A stretch of 64,000 nucleotides of DNA, from NCBI GenBank assembly GCA_004794655.1, contig SMMW01000191.1, positions 62,001 to 126,000 of the forward strand. The letters are read 5' to 3'. This document shows, in pieces, positions 46,258-58,299 of the stretch. The position numbers and the translations under genes were made by a program. This DNA is from Marisa cornuarietis. Its lineage: Eukaryota > Mollusca > Gastropoda > Architaenioglossa > Ampullariidae. The notes under the pieces are model-generated. The model was not told the DNA's origin. It did no database searches and saw only the letters and a list, made by a program, of their open reading frames with translations. How positions within the stretch are numbered: position 1 is the stretch's first letter; each line of letters begins with the position of its first letter.

Positions 46258-48290
46258 GGCAGGTTTTGCATACGCTGGACATGAACATAAAGTTCATTCA
46301 TGAGAAACTTTTGGCACCGATTCAGCAAGACATCAGAGAAGTATGCTTTGTCAGCTTTGTGCCTCACTTTTATAGGCTGCAGGAAAGGCTTGAGAACAAT
46401 GCAAAGAAAATCTTCAAAGCATTTGTCTAGTTTTTGGCACAGTTTTCCTGGATGCTGTTATCACTTAAATTGAGCGCTTTCATGAACAGATACCAATTTT
46501 CTGTACTGTCTAAGGAGAGAAAGGTTGTCTGAGTCTCCCATATCATGCAGCATTGTATTGGATCAGTTAGTTTCCAAAAGACCATTGCAAAGACATTGGT
46601 GAACATTTTTTATCAGTAAAGGCCAAACGATATCTTTTTCTCCTCTTTCCATCTCTTCTTCTAGCCATCATATCGCCTATCTTCTCTAACTTTTGTTTAT
46701 ACTGGCTCCTTACCTGTCTAACCCACTCTACCCTACTCTGTCCCCTCCCTTTGCTGTCCTATGACCTGTTACCTGTCTTTCAACTGTCGCTGTCCGTCCC
46801 TTTTGCACTGCTATGTTACCTGCCTGCCATATTCCCATTTTTGCAAAAGTGTGATCATGAAGTTGTGGTGACCATGCTGTCTCTACAGGGGTAATCACAA
46901 TTTAAAACCGAATGTCTTGATAGCTATAGCTGATTTGATACACCAGTCTTGAATGAGTTAAGAGAGAATCTTTATTGAGGTCAGAAAGGAGGTTCCTCTT
47001 GCTTGCCTCAATTTTCTTCAAGCTTGACGGGTGATTTGAGGCACCCATATCTGTCACCACAAAGCTCTTGTGATTTGTAAATGAAGAGTGGACTAAAACC
47101 TTTTTCTTCTTTCAAAAGATTGGTATGATGGCCACCTGCTTAAATACCTTTAACAAAACAATCTGTAGGTAAGTAATGTTTGATTTGTGGATTTTCTCCT
47201 ATCCAGTCTTGGGATTTTCTTCTTTTGTTTCCATTTTACAGTGCCTAACCCAGAGATACTGTGTGCATATACTGAAGTGTGCAGAATAAGAATCTGCTCT
47301 TGAGATGGTTCGTGTGTAGTTTATCTGTGATGAAAAAGAAAAAAAATTTGGATAGCTGTAAGAGGATGTTGTGACAAATGAGGTTAACAAAAACAGTATT
47401 GGGCCAGACAGCAAGAGGACAAATCCGTAACTTTGGTTCTTAAATTTACATGACACCATCATAGGACACATGGCATGTTCATTTTGGGCTTTTGATCATG
47501 CATGCTTGGCCATGCTCTAGACAAGTCATGCTGTTGTGGCCTCCCTTTTACACCCTGGCAGTGGGACACCAACAGCTTTGTCTGTACATGCAGGTTTACT
47601 CTTCGTGTGGGAATAGTGAATGGTGCTCTGGCAGTTAAGTTATATCTGGGGCCGTAAACCATACTTTACCAGTCATTTCATTCTTATTATTTAATAAAGT
47701 GCATTGGTTGTCTACATTCATCTGTGTCGCACAGTACAGTTATTGTCATCTGTAAAACTGTTGTAAAGTGCACTTAGGCAGTGATGTAACACCCTTGCTA
47801 ACCTCCATAGAAGGTGCAACAGATGGTAGTGCAACTTTGAATAATAGTCGTTAAATGTTTGACTTGACATATCCTGTCCTAAGAACTATTTGCAGAAGCA
47901 GAATGGTGTATATGAATACTAAAGGCCAGATTGTTTATACTGTAATGAACGCTTGTTAATGAACTTACTGAGCACATTTAAGGAAAGCGGTGGGATTACT
48001 GTCTATTTGCTAGTGATGAAGAGGATGCGTGAGCTATACCGGCAGCTGCATTTATCATCTGTAAGAGTGTGACAGGTCTATCATCACTGCAAAACAAGGA
48101 ATCACACTCTACAGAACACTGAATTGGTGCTGACTATGCAGCCATATGTATGCAGTGATAAAAGTATATTTACATAGTAACAATACTTCATACCTACACA
48201 AATCGTGAGTGTGGTTTTCTGTATACTTTTTTGGGAAATGGAAAGTATACTTGTATGTTAGTCTGTAAATATTATTAATAAAAGCAGTTT
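46258..48290 (+). other. SGF29: SGF29 3' UTR and candidate polyadenylation signals
   Basis: No other gene is recognised directly after the stop. Candidate AATAAA signals occur at about 47692-47697 (TTTAATAAAGTGC) and 48276-48281 (TTAATAAAAGC). Which is used cannot be judged from the sequence alone. Confidence 0.5.
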
Positions 48291-50142
48291 TTTTATTGAT
48301 TAAAGTGTGCTTATTGAGGGTTCTTGTCTGTTTGCTGGTCCATCTTCAAATCCCCTTCAATTCTTGTTACTTGATTCGTCTTTACATTTTCTATATTTGT
48401 CTTTTATTGATCATCAGTGCTGTTGTTTATCCTTCTGTCTTTTGTTTGTTGTCCATGTCTCATTCTTGTCTCAAGTACTAAGAACATGGTCCTTAGAGTG
48501 TGAATATGCCCTATATAAATCATGTGTTTATTATTATTTTTTTGTTGTGGTCTTTCAAGTGTAGTGCTTGGAGCAAGTCATGGAGGTTCCAAAGGCTGTT
48601 TTAAACATTTCTAGTCTTATCTCTGTACCCATCTGCACAAAATTATACACACACTTTATCTTACTCGTTACATTTCTGTTCTCACATTTTACATCTCTCT
48701 CTCTCTCAACAAAGTTTTACGCACACATTATCTTACTATTTATGCACCTACCTGCATCACAATTATCAAAAACAGATAACTGGCTCTGTCAGCAATCTAC
48801 ATTGTTTCAGCTTATGTATGTTGTGTTTGATTGTGCTGTCCACAATTAGTAATATGATTTTAAAATTTTCTTTCTGTACGAGAACCAGGAGGTTGAACTA
48901 GGGGAGATAGGTAGCTTCTCCTCTAGGACAAGCAAACTATAGGTTACCTCCCCTAAATTGACCTTTAAGAAGGGAACAAAGTCACGAGAAAATAAAATCG
49001 ATAACAAAATTCAAAAAGACTACAAAGCTTAAAATAAGTATAAAAAAATTGTAACACTTTTATTTGAAGTGCACAAAAAAGATTGTCCTTAGGTCTCAGG
49101 GTTTTTTAAAATATAAAATAAAACTGAAGGGGCCAGGATCAAATGTTCTAAAGTCCAAAGATGTCCCTCACATTTTTATATTTTAAGTTATATGTATTAA
49201 AGAAAATCCTAAGACTTATGGAGAAAATTATTCTATCCTTTGTAGTGCATTTCAAATAGAGTATGTTTAAACAAATTTTTTTTACTTATTTTATCATTAG
49301 TTTATGTCACCAATTGGCTGAAGAAAATAAAAACTTGCCAAGCATCTGGCAAGAAGATATGGCAGAACTATGCAAACAACGGCCAGATGATTTCTGTTGC
49401 ACCATTTAAAATAAGAACATTAAGAAAGTTGCCCTACTGGTAAATTTCGAAACTTCACTTTAACAATTAAGCTCCAAACATGAATACGAATCTACAAGTA
49501 GTCCAGGAGTCTGCATGTTGATGCTGTTTGTAGTGTTTTTGTACCTATTATATAGTCAGTCAGTCGTGTCGGTAGTGGACAATGAGCGATCATGTGTCAG
49601 ACTGGCGCGCAACAAGTTGCTGGACTTGCTTTCATTTAAGATGTGTAATGGTCCACAGAGGAGAGCTATATATATATATATATAAGTAACGTGTAAATAA
49701 TAAAGTCAGACAATCTTTCGCTTTCTTTGTTGGTCCTTACAATCCAAATTGCGTACATGGCAGCAGTACACTTAAACTCTTCAAACATGTTAACATTTCT
49801 TGACTAATTTCGAATTTAAACTTTAAATCCTGATCACCTTTGTCAACAACAACAGCAGCAGCAGCACATCCTGGCTTCTGAAACGTTTGTGTGCAATGTT
49901 TCCAGCAGCCGTATGTCCATGACTCACCCACATACACACAGATCGACCATGCAGTGTGTGCACCAGTACACAGACACAGCTAAACTCACACAAACACGCA
50001 CAAGTATCTGTATCTGAGAGCCTGAAAGTATTTGACTATAGCATTAGTTCGCCGGAGCTTGACTTGATCCATTATTCATGCTGGCACCGATGCTCAGTTT
50101 CTGTGACGGCTTTGAAAATATCTCACGGGGCCAACACACACG

Positions 50143-50181
<39 letters not shown>

Positions 50182-51029
50182 GTACAGACTCGCTGACACG
50201 CATCGCTTCCCACGGGCTGCTCACCAACAACATGTCATTTCAACTGATCTGTCTACAGTAATTACTGGACATGAATTAATAACCGTGCGCTCGATCTGCT
50301 CTCAACTGCATTGTCCCTCTACAAGTTCATTTACACTTGTATATATATATATAGGTTCTGTTAGAACATGTTGGCACTAACCTTTAATACCCACCTCCCT
50401 TGACTGCCAGATCTTGTTCCTATGGTTTGTAAAGTCGATTTTCACTACTTTCCAGTGGGGAAATGAGCTGTAAAAACATGATAGATGATGATGATGATGA
50501 TAATTATTATTATTATTATTATTATTATACATTAGCCGATGTCAACAAGATTTGTCTGTGTAGGTTTTGTAAGGAAATAATTGACTAGAACCCTCAAACA
50601 GAGAGACTGAGATCCTCATTGAGGCTGTCTACATGTGATGTGTGACCTGCACACAAACAGTCGACACAATGCACAGTCTCACCAAAAGCCCCGACGCTGA
50701 GCGGTTCGTACAACTGCATATCACAACTCTTTTCTGCATAGCTTCTGAAATTTGTGGGCATTCAACAATTTACATAAAAGGGAATATGACTACTCCTGCA
50801 ACTTAATTTGAATTTCAGGCTTTTGTCTGAACTCAGTCACACGCAGCCGTTCTCATTGTTTCCTGATGAGGTACAGAGAAAAAAAAACAAAGTGTTCGAT
50901 GTTGGTGAACAGCACTGAGAATCCTTACAAATAAACGAAACATGACGATTTTCATTGTCATAGCCATTCTTCCATCTCCCGTCAGTCAGTGTGATTGACA
51001 GTCTGTCACACCTCCCACCAGACCCACAT
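48291..51029. other. AT-rich spacer without recognised gene
   Basis: Contains a retroelement-like tail near 48500-48545 (CCCTATATAAATCATGTGTT then ATT repeats), (TA)n at 49667-49685, (CA)n at 50142-50179, and (ATT)n with (GATGAT)n at 50486-50530. No exon supported. Confidence 0.5.
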
Positions 51030-51755
51030 GTATGAGTGGAATTAGGAAGATCCATAGGTATGAGTGGAATTAGGAAGTGACACAGGTATGAGTGGAATTA
51101 GAAAGATCCACAGGTATGAGTGGAATTTGGAAGATCCACAGGTATGAGTGGAATTAGAAAGTGACACAGGTATGAGTGGAATTAGAAAGATCCACAGGTA
51201 TGAGTGGAATTAGAAAGATCCACAGGTATGAGTGGAATTAGAAAGATCCACAGGTATGAGTGGAATTAGAAAGTGACACAGGTATGAGGGGAATTAGAAA
51301 GATCCACAGGTATGAGTGGAATTAGAAAGATCCACAGGTATGAGTGGAATTAGAAAGATCCACAGGTATGAGTGGAATTAGGAAGTGACACAGGCAGTGG
51401 CGTAGGAAGATGCTCGGCTTGGGGGGGGGGGGGTTTCATGCTGACAATGAATGACGTTCACATTCTTGCCTTCCCAGCATCTTTTTTTTTTTGGGGGGGG
51501 CTGCCCCCCTTTTCTTACGCCACTGACAGGTATGAGTGGAATTAGGAAGATCCACAGGTATGAGTGGAATTAGTAAGTGACACAGGTATGAGTAGAATTA
51601 GGAAGATCCACAGGTATGAGTGTAATTAGTAAGTGACACAGGTATGAGTAGAATTAGGAAGATCCACAGGTATGAGTGGAATTAGTAAGTGACACAGGTA
51701 TGAGTAGAATTAGGAAGATCCACAGGTATGAGTGGAATTAGGAAGTGACACCCAA
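51030..51755. repeat. 28-bp minisatellite with two alternating unit types
   Basis: About 21 units of TATGAGTGGAATTAGAAAG followed by either ATCCACAGG or TGACACAGG. The two types alternate irregularly. The array is split by a 131-bp MITE at 51395-51525. Confidence 0.93.
51395..51525. mobile_element. 131-bp MITE with CAGTGGCGTA inverted ends, inserted in a minisatellite
   Basis: Starts CAGTGGCGTAGGAAGATGC and ends GCATC...TTCTTACGCCACTG, forming inverted terminal repeats. It is flanked on both sides by ACAGG (51390-51394 and 51526-51530), as expected for a 5-bp target-site duplication. Because ACAGG is also a minisatellite junction the duplication length is not fully certain. The centre is poly(G) and poly(T). 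The parent family is not identified. Confidence 0.8.
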
Positions 51756-52011
51756 TGCGGCTTACTCCTCATATTACTTCGGCTCAAATTTTATGTAGAA
51801 ATGGCTTCCGCCCGAGTATTACTGGAGTAGCCGGAGTTACCCCACGTGTAGTGCTCAGCCAGCAGTCAAATACTGAGACAGGACATCAACCATATACCAT
51901 GAACGTTGATCTACGTTCATGCATTGATGCATATAATGTAGTTAGTGTTGTAGGTTGTCGTAGTACCTAGCCAAAGAATCAGGGGAATACTGTACCATAG
52001 AGTACAGGGAC

Positions 52012-52755
52012 CAGGCCTGACCAGACGGGGGGACGGGGGGGGGTCTGGTACTAGGCCCCGGGGCAAACGATCTCTTCGGGCCCCTTGTAATTGTAATCGT
52101 AAATTATTTTCCCAGTATATAATAATATGTTTACAACTTGATTGTCAATATCTACATTTCATTAAGTTACGAAATATAGACTGCAAACATTAGGACAAGT
52201 GCACTAGGATCTACATGACTACTTGAACATAGAGTGTTTACACCTGAGTGGTTAGTAAATGAGGGAAAATGGTCTTAAAAGATCAGACTTGTAGGACCCC
52301 ACTCCATAGAAAAAATGCTGAGAGTGAGGAATGCTACGTCAACCTTTCTTTAAAAGAAAAAGAAAAGGAAAAGAAGGAAACAAATCCACTGACCAAGGTC
52401 AGGCGCCCTCTTCCTTCTGTTCCTTTTATTTTAACTACAGAAAGGTTGACATAATCAAAATTCCTCACTCTCGGGATTTTTTTCTATGGAGTGGGGTCCT
52501 ACAGGTTTGATCCTCTGCCGTCAGTTTGCCTCATTTACTAGCCACTCGATGAGGTGTCAACAAGTTTGGTCAAGTAGCTGCTATAGTCCTCGTGCATTAA
52601 TGTCTTGATGTTTGCAGTCTACACTACTGACTGACAGGTAGATATTGACAAGTGACTTGTAAGCATGTTATTATGTACTAGCACAATAATTTATGATTAC
52701 AAGGGGCCGGCGAGGTCGTGTGCCCCGGGGCACGTGCTGGCTCTCGGCGGCCCTG
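52012..52755. mobile_element. 744-bp foldback transposon with 8-bp target-site duplication (hAT-like)
   Basis: The left arm (52012 to about 52350) and right arm (about 52435-52755) are inverted copies of each other, with a spacer of about 90 bp. Shared blocks include CCCCTTGTAAT...TAAATTATT, TAGACTGCAAACAT, TAGTAAATGAGG and TGTAGGACCCCACTCCATAG. Ends are CAGGCCTGACC on the left and ...GGCGGCCCTG on the right. The element is flanked by identical ACAGGGAC (52004-52011 and 52756-52763). Eight-bp duplications and CAGGG-type ends are typical of hAT elements. No transposase is encoded, so it would be non-autonomous. Confidence 0.88.
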
Positions 52756-52826
52756 ACAGGGACTCGGCTTATAGGGCTTACAGGGCTTACAGGAGAGACA
52801 GAGACAAAAGTCCAACTGATGTCAGG

Positions 52827-53265
52827 TATGGGGCGCCAAGAGGGGAATTTTCTCAAATTTGCTATTTCTAGCTATACATTGCAATGTATAATTATAGAAT
52901 GCAATGTATAGCTATACATTGAAATATATAATTATACATTGCAATGTATAGCTAGAGAGAGAAAAACTCGGTAAAAACCGAAGTGTTTCATTTATATTAT
53001 ACTCAGAAGTTGCTATCCAATTCATTTTATATATACCTTTCAATTCTTTAGCTATAGAATGCATTCTAGCTATACATGTGAAATCTATATTTATACATTG
53101 CATTCTATAACTTCTGACTTGCAATGTATACGGAACGAGGCTGGCTCATTTGCATATGGGAAAAGAAGGTCAAAGACCAACCAATCAGTGCGCTCGTAGC
53201 AATGGCCTTCGTTCTTGTTTTTACGCGCTCAAGAGAGAGTCGTCTGCTGTGTGTTTTTACGCGCA
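52827..53265. repeat. Left terminal inverted repeat
   Basis: Matches 58498-58977 in reverse, with indels. The outer ~280 bp is built of palindromic modules (GCTATACATTGCAATGTATA, ATAATTATA). The inner part holds ATTTGCATAT (octamer-like), ACCAACCAATCAG (CCAAT box) and GCGCTCAAGAGAGAGTCGTC. The transposase ATG lies 55 bp inside it, so the TIR probably carries the promoter. Confidence 0.88.
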
Positions 53266-53319
53266 AAATAGAAGAACAACTGGTCTCTTACGCATCGGCT
53301 TTCCTGTTGTGCTTGCATT

Positions 53320-55437
53320 ATGGCTGAACGAGAACTTCGTGACTCTGATGAGGTACGTTTGTTTATTTTAATTTGAGGTACATGTGAATACTGACCACTA
53401 TTTAGTAAGAGCATCCATTGTAACTATAGTTACGTGGGGAAAAATCAAACGCACCTGGTGTTCGCAGTGGAGGCATGGAACTATATGTATGGTTAAAGCG
53501 CTGTAAAATTAACAAACAGAAATGCCATTTGAATGAGTAAAATCGAAATCTACAACAGCGAATAGCTACGAATGGTTAACTTACAGAGAGAAAGAAAGAC
53601 AGCGATCAGGAGATAGAGTCTTGAAAATATGAAGAGTATTAATTAGAGTGTCACGCCCCTATGGCTGAACAGAATACCGGAAACAGAGAGAAAGTATATA
53701 TACGAGATCCATATCATTTACCATGGAACCGATATGTATTTTCGGCATGTAACAGCGTTTTGCCAACTGCTGTTTTACACTTGGTTTGCACTTTAAAGTG
53801 TTTGTTATTTACAAAAGATGTAACAAAAGTTTTTTGAATTCTATAATGAATACATTTACACAGAGTTCAACAACACGAAAAAGAAAAGATGTGGACCTCG
53901 AGTATGCATCAGAACTTTTGTTTGATCTCCATCTACCAGTGAAGAGGCTGGCCAGCATGGTTGGAGTTTCCCATAAAACTCTTTATAAAAGATTTGAAAA
54001 AGAAGGTAAGATAAATTAATAAATTGCTTTGGACAGGTTTTCATTGCTTAAATGTTTTCGTGTGCATAAATTGCTTAGAAAGATTTTAGAAAAAGATGCC
54101 ATATGGCCACATATTGGCCATAAAGCAAATCTGCAGTTAGACTCTGCTACTCTTGCCTGTTGTATTTTCATATTTTACAATACATCCTACGGTCTGCCAA
54201 CTATAGATGCTAAACAATGTTAAATTTTTACTACAGTAATACAATAACTTTGTCAAAGTAATGTATAATCTGTTAATAACCCCACAAACCAAGTTTAGGA
54301 CATAATATTGTAGCTGATATTTTTAAAAGCATCTTTAGCAAAAATTTTAAGACTAGTTTTAAAATGATCTTTACAATAAAGTTTTGGTGTTGTGTGCCTG
54401 ACTTTTTTGACGTGTGCATATTATTTTTGTTAACAGGACTGGATATTCGAAGTCACAGGTATACAGACATTAATGATGAAGACCTGGAAAAAGAATTAAA
54501 AGACATAAAAGACCAGTTTCCAAATGCAGGAGAAGTCTACATAACTGGCCACTTAAGAAGCAGGGGAATATATATACAGAGGAGAAGAATCCAAGAGATG
54601 TTGCATCAAGTTGATCCGAAAGGTTGTGTTGAGCGCCTGACACATACAGTATGCAGACGTGTGTACTCTGTGCCATGTCCCAATTTTTTATGGCACATTG
54701 ATGGTGCCCATAAACTAATCATGTGGAAATTTGTTGTGCATGCAGCAATAGATGGATTTTCCAGAACAATTTTATATCTACAATGTTCCAACAGCAATAA
54801 TTCAATTGTGGTCACCAGATTGTTTTTAAGTGCCACGGAGCAGTATGGGTGGCCTATACGTGTCAGGACTGACTATGGAGGTGAGAATGTTGGGGTATGG
54901 AATGAGATGGCGTCTCAAAGAGGTAATAGGTCTGTGATTGCAGGATCATCTGTACATAATAATCGTGTTATACGTCTCCACAGAGATGTCAATCTGCAGG
55001 TAGGTCAAACATTTAAAAGTATTTTTTTGCAAATGGAACAGGATGGTATTTTAGATAGAGCTAATGAGACAGACCTTTTTTGTTTACACTATGTTTTTAA
55101 GCCACGAATAAATCAGACATTAGCAGAATTCAGAAGTGCACACAATCATCACTCAATTTTTACAGAAGGCAACCACACACCCATCCAGCTATTTCATTTA
55201 AATCAACACCTAATTTGTCAATATGAGAATGATACCAGTTTCCATAACCCTGGTATATCCATAGATGAACTACAACGCTGCGAGCTTTCACAGGTCAGTG
55301 TGTTGCCTATTTCATGCCCACTGTCCTTTGAAGACTTTCAAACTTTAAAAAGAACGGTTGACCCACTGTCAAGTGATCATCCAGTTACTGTATATAAGAA
55401 AGTTGCTGAGTTTGTACTTCAGCACTTAAACCAATAA
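53320..55437 (+). CDS. Integrase-like (rve/DDE) transposase, three exons
   Basis: Exons 53320-53352 (MAERELRDSDE), 53864-54005 and 54437-55437 are joined in phases 0 and 1, giving 391 residues. Exon 2 encodes a basic stretch (TRKRKDVD) and a helix-turn-helix-like KRLASMVGVSHKTLYKRFEK. Exon 3 has a second DNA-binding-like region (LRSRGIYIQRRRIQEML, ~98-114). The integrase core has WHIDGAHKL (Asp147), HAAIDGFSR and RVRTDYGGENV (Asp204). The family motif HNQRIERLWRDV is represented by VHNNRVIRLHRDV, so the expected catalytic Glu is Ile237. A C-terminal TLAEFRSAHNHHS block follows. It would cut and join element ends. The full open frame contrasts with the apparent loss of one catalytic acid. Confidence 0.88.
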
Positions 55438-56500
55438 TTTATTATAGCATTTTCAGTCTAGATTTAAGCAAATGGTGGGAGGTTGGGGGAGGTAAATATG
55501 TCAAAACTGAAAGTTGTTCTCTGTAGTACATCTGGATAATCTATAATTACATGCCTTGGTACTTTTCTTTCACAGTGTGTGTGTATATATATGTATATAT
55601 ATTCAGATAACTCATATGTACATGTCTTGCTTCTTTTCTTTACCATGTATAATGATAAAAAGTGGTCCTGCAAGGCATTTTCAGACCTTTAACCTCTGCC
55701 AGTCGAATTCTTCTGTATTATTTACTATGATTAATATCACAGTAATTACTCATTGATTGATGTGCAACATCATCATAAATCACAATCCTTGACTGGTACC
55801 AGGTGATGATTGACTTATGTTTGTCTGCTGGTTCTGATCATTGAAAATAACTAGATGGATGCAGTGGTTGACGAGATTTGTCACTCAGGCCTGTCCTGAG
55901 CAGTGGTGAACAGGTCTTGTGTGGAACCACCCGTTCTTTTATGTCCTAAGCCAGTTCTTCCTCTGTTCAATATGGGGTCCCCCTGATGTGTATTAACATA
56001 GAGTGTCATGCCAGGTAACATGGCCAAACATAACAAATGGGCTGTTAAATTGTCATTATTATGTTCTTGATTTTGTTACTTTTAATGCACTTACATGTTT
56101 GAAAAAATATGCATCTCTTTCTCATTGATGAACACAGTCAGTTTTGAATGTATCTTAACTTTGTCAACTTTTATCCATTTTATTTTAAATCACTAATATA
56201 GTTCTTAGGTACATTGTGTCATGTAAGAATCCAAAGCTTCATGTACATAAGTGTTGTTTCATTTGAAATGTTGACACATTTTAAATTATTGATACACCCG
56301 GTATTATTTGCTGGTGCATTGTCACATATTTTAATATATCATGCTCTGTAATTTTCTGATGTTGATTTTATTTTGTTACTGTTTAAAAATTACTTTTTTG
56401 TCCCCACACTTCATTATATAAGCTTCTTTTATTCAATGTGATACTGAACTATATAAGACGATGGTGACCATGATCATTACAAATAAAATAGTTTAATGCA
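55438..56500 (+). other. Transposase 3' UTR with AATAAA
   Basis: AT-rich, no further conserved coding. AATAAA at about 56482-56487 (TTACAAATAAAATAG) is the first good polyadenylation signal after the transposase stop. Confidence 0.5.
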
Positions 56501-56689
56501 AGAAACAACTTCTTCTTTGTTTCCCTCAAATATCTACTCTGTCTTGGCTGTTCTACAGTCTTTGCAGATCTCAATTGTTCACTATCTAATCAAAATTTTT
56601 AAAAAGATAATGTTTGTTTCTGGGGTGCCTTTTTTAGTCTATTGTACACACACACACACACACATATCAATGGTCTATGGCACAGAGTA

Positions 56690-56745
56690 GAGGAAACTGG
56701 AGTACCCAGAGAAAACCACCGACAGTCAGCCCTGTAAGCAGGTGT
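56690..56745 (-). mobile_element. SINE core fragment inside the transposon
   Basis: GAGGAAACTGGAGTACCCAG, AGAAAACCACCG and CAGCCCTGTAAGCAGGTGTC match the core of the SINE at 2790-2990 in the same orientation. Confidence 0.6.
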
Positions 56746-57699
56746 CATATTTAGAGATAGGTACGTTGGAGCCAAAATACAAACACAACATTCATGGAAT
56801 TCTCACTGGCTTGGTTACGGGCGCCACCAATCCCAAAATGTGGCCTACTTCATGTTGTGAACTTTTAAAAGTAATAAGGAGTAATATTAAAGCTCCGGTG
56901 ATTGTGGAGAATACAAAACAACTTGGCAGATTGGCAGACACACACATCAATAGTTGTTGACGCTGTGAAAATGGAACAGTTGGTTTATTTGACGGAAAAG
57001 TGTTTCAAGGTTGACTTTGCATTATGAGGGATAAGAAAAGTAAAATTGATTGCTAAGTTACTATGAGATTATTATTAGACATCCACATTCCATTGTATGG
57101 AATCATCAAAGTGTTGTAAAAAATACATGACAAATTATTTACAGGATCAGGATCTACTAAAACAAATTTCAGCAAAATATGTTTGGTCACATGGTCACAT
57201 GGTCCCAAAGGAGGCATAAGCACTAAAGAATATATTGTATTAATGCATGAACAATTAAAATCAAGACTTTCAGAATTATCAGATTTAAAAATATTACAAA
57301 GTACTACAAAAAATTCATCTGAGATGAATAATGGAGACATTGTACACTGGGATCTAGCCTCTATGTTTGCATAGTAAGCATCCACAACTTCTTGTACTCA
57401 TAACCATTCAACGCCACCTATAGGGTTACTCCTCTTGGTTTCCCATAAATATTGATCATTACATGTTGTCTATAACAACCGATCTTTTGACGGCTTCCAC
57501 CATAATTTCTGAAAAAGTCTCTCCCAGTGGAAGCTGCCGAGGTAAATCAATCCTGATAGCCATCTTCATTAAAAGTGATGACTGGACTAAGACCTGCTCG
57601 ATGGAGTCCTCCAGGAGGGATTGTTCGATATATATAAACGTCTAAAAGACTGGTCTGGGCTATCGAGGTGAGACGTTCTCTGGACACTTAACGCTGGCG
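56746..57699. other. Transposon interior with small unassigned open frames
   Basis: Two short + strand frames (56742-56960, 72 codons; 57183-57374, 63 codons) have ordinary amino-acid composition, for example KEYIVLMHEQLKSRLSELSD. I recognise no domain and they may be remnants of a second element gene or captured DNA. Confidence 0.35.
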
Positions 57700-57942
57700 G
57701 TCACTTTAGTCTAGACTTTCTTTTGACGGTCCTTGGGTTTTCTTTAAAGGTAAAGGTCATCCAACATCCTTTTTCAGGTCGTTGGGGAGTGAGGTGTTAG
57801 AGACCTTACCTTCCCCAACCCTCTAAGGAGTCAGGTACCCATTCCCGTCAGCTGGGGGAAGTTTGCTGCGCTTATCGGGAATTGAACTAACGCGCTCTCG
57901 GTTCGGATGCCAGCGCTCTAACCACTCGGCCATCCGCTTTTC
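57700..57942 (-). mobile_element. tRNA-derived SINE (Leu/Ser-like head) inside the transposon
   Basis: On the minus strand the element starts GCGGATGGCCGAGTGGTTAG (A box) and has a B box GTTCAATTCCC about 50 bp later. A body follows with CAAACTTCCCCCAGCTGACG, CTGACTCCTTAGAGGGTTGG and AAGGTAAGGTCTCTAACACC. A head of the type TGGCCGAGTGGTTA is characteristic of class II tRNAs (Leu/Ser). It is not a functional tRNA: no cloverleaf 3' half could be completed. Confidence 0.8.
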
Positions 57943-58299
57943 TTTAGCTTTGTTCATCCCCACCACAATATCATAAGTCAACCATCACTCCCTCTCATAC
58001 ACTCGTAGCATGCACTTAGCACGAACGCCTACTAAAGAACTCCCACATCCTCCCCACAGAAAGAAACATTCCCGCACCTTCAAGTTGACCATAACGCAAT
58101 ACTATTAACATACATGTATGTCAACATGTCAAATGCTGACATGTTGTGGAAGAAAATCTTCTTCGTCCAAAACGTCTCTAACCGCTTCGCGGAAGCCAGA
58201 AACGGTCTCCATCAGGGCCCGAACTGTTCCAATCACATTATTGGTTGACATTTTTTTTTGGGGGGGGGAGGGGCGATTGCTTTAAGTCTAAGACGACAC

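Noticed and set aside
52665..52911. Overlapping frames (RAYRAYRRDRDK and others) between the two transposons
   Set aside because: They cross the right arm of the foldback element and both target-site duplications, so they are chance frames over element junctions.
57880..57942. tRNA gene (Leu/Ser type) on the minus strand
   Set aside because: A and B boxes are present but the acceptor stem and variable arm do not close, and the sequence continues into a SINE body.
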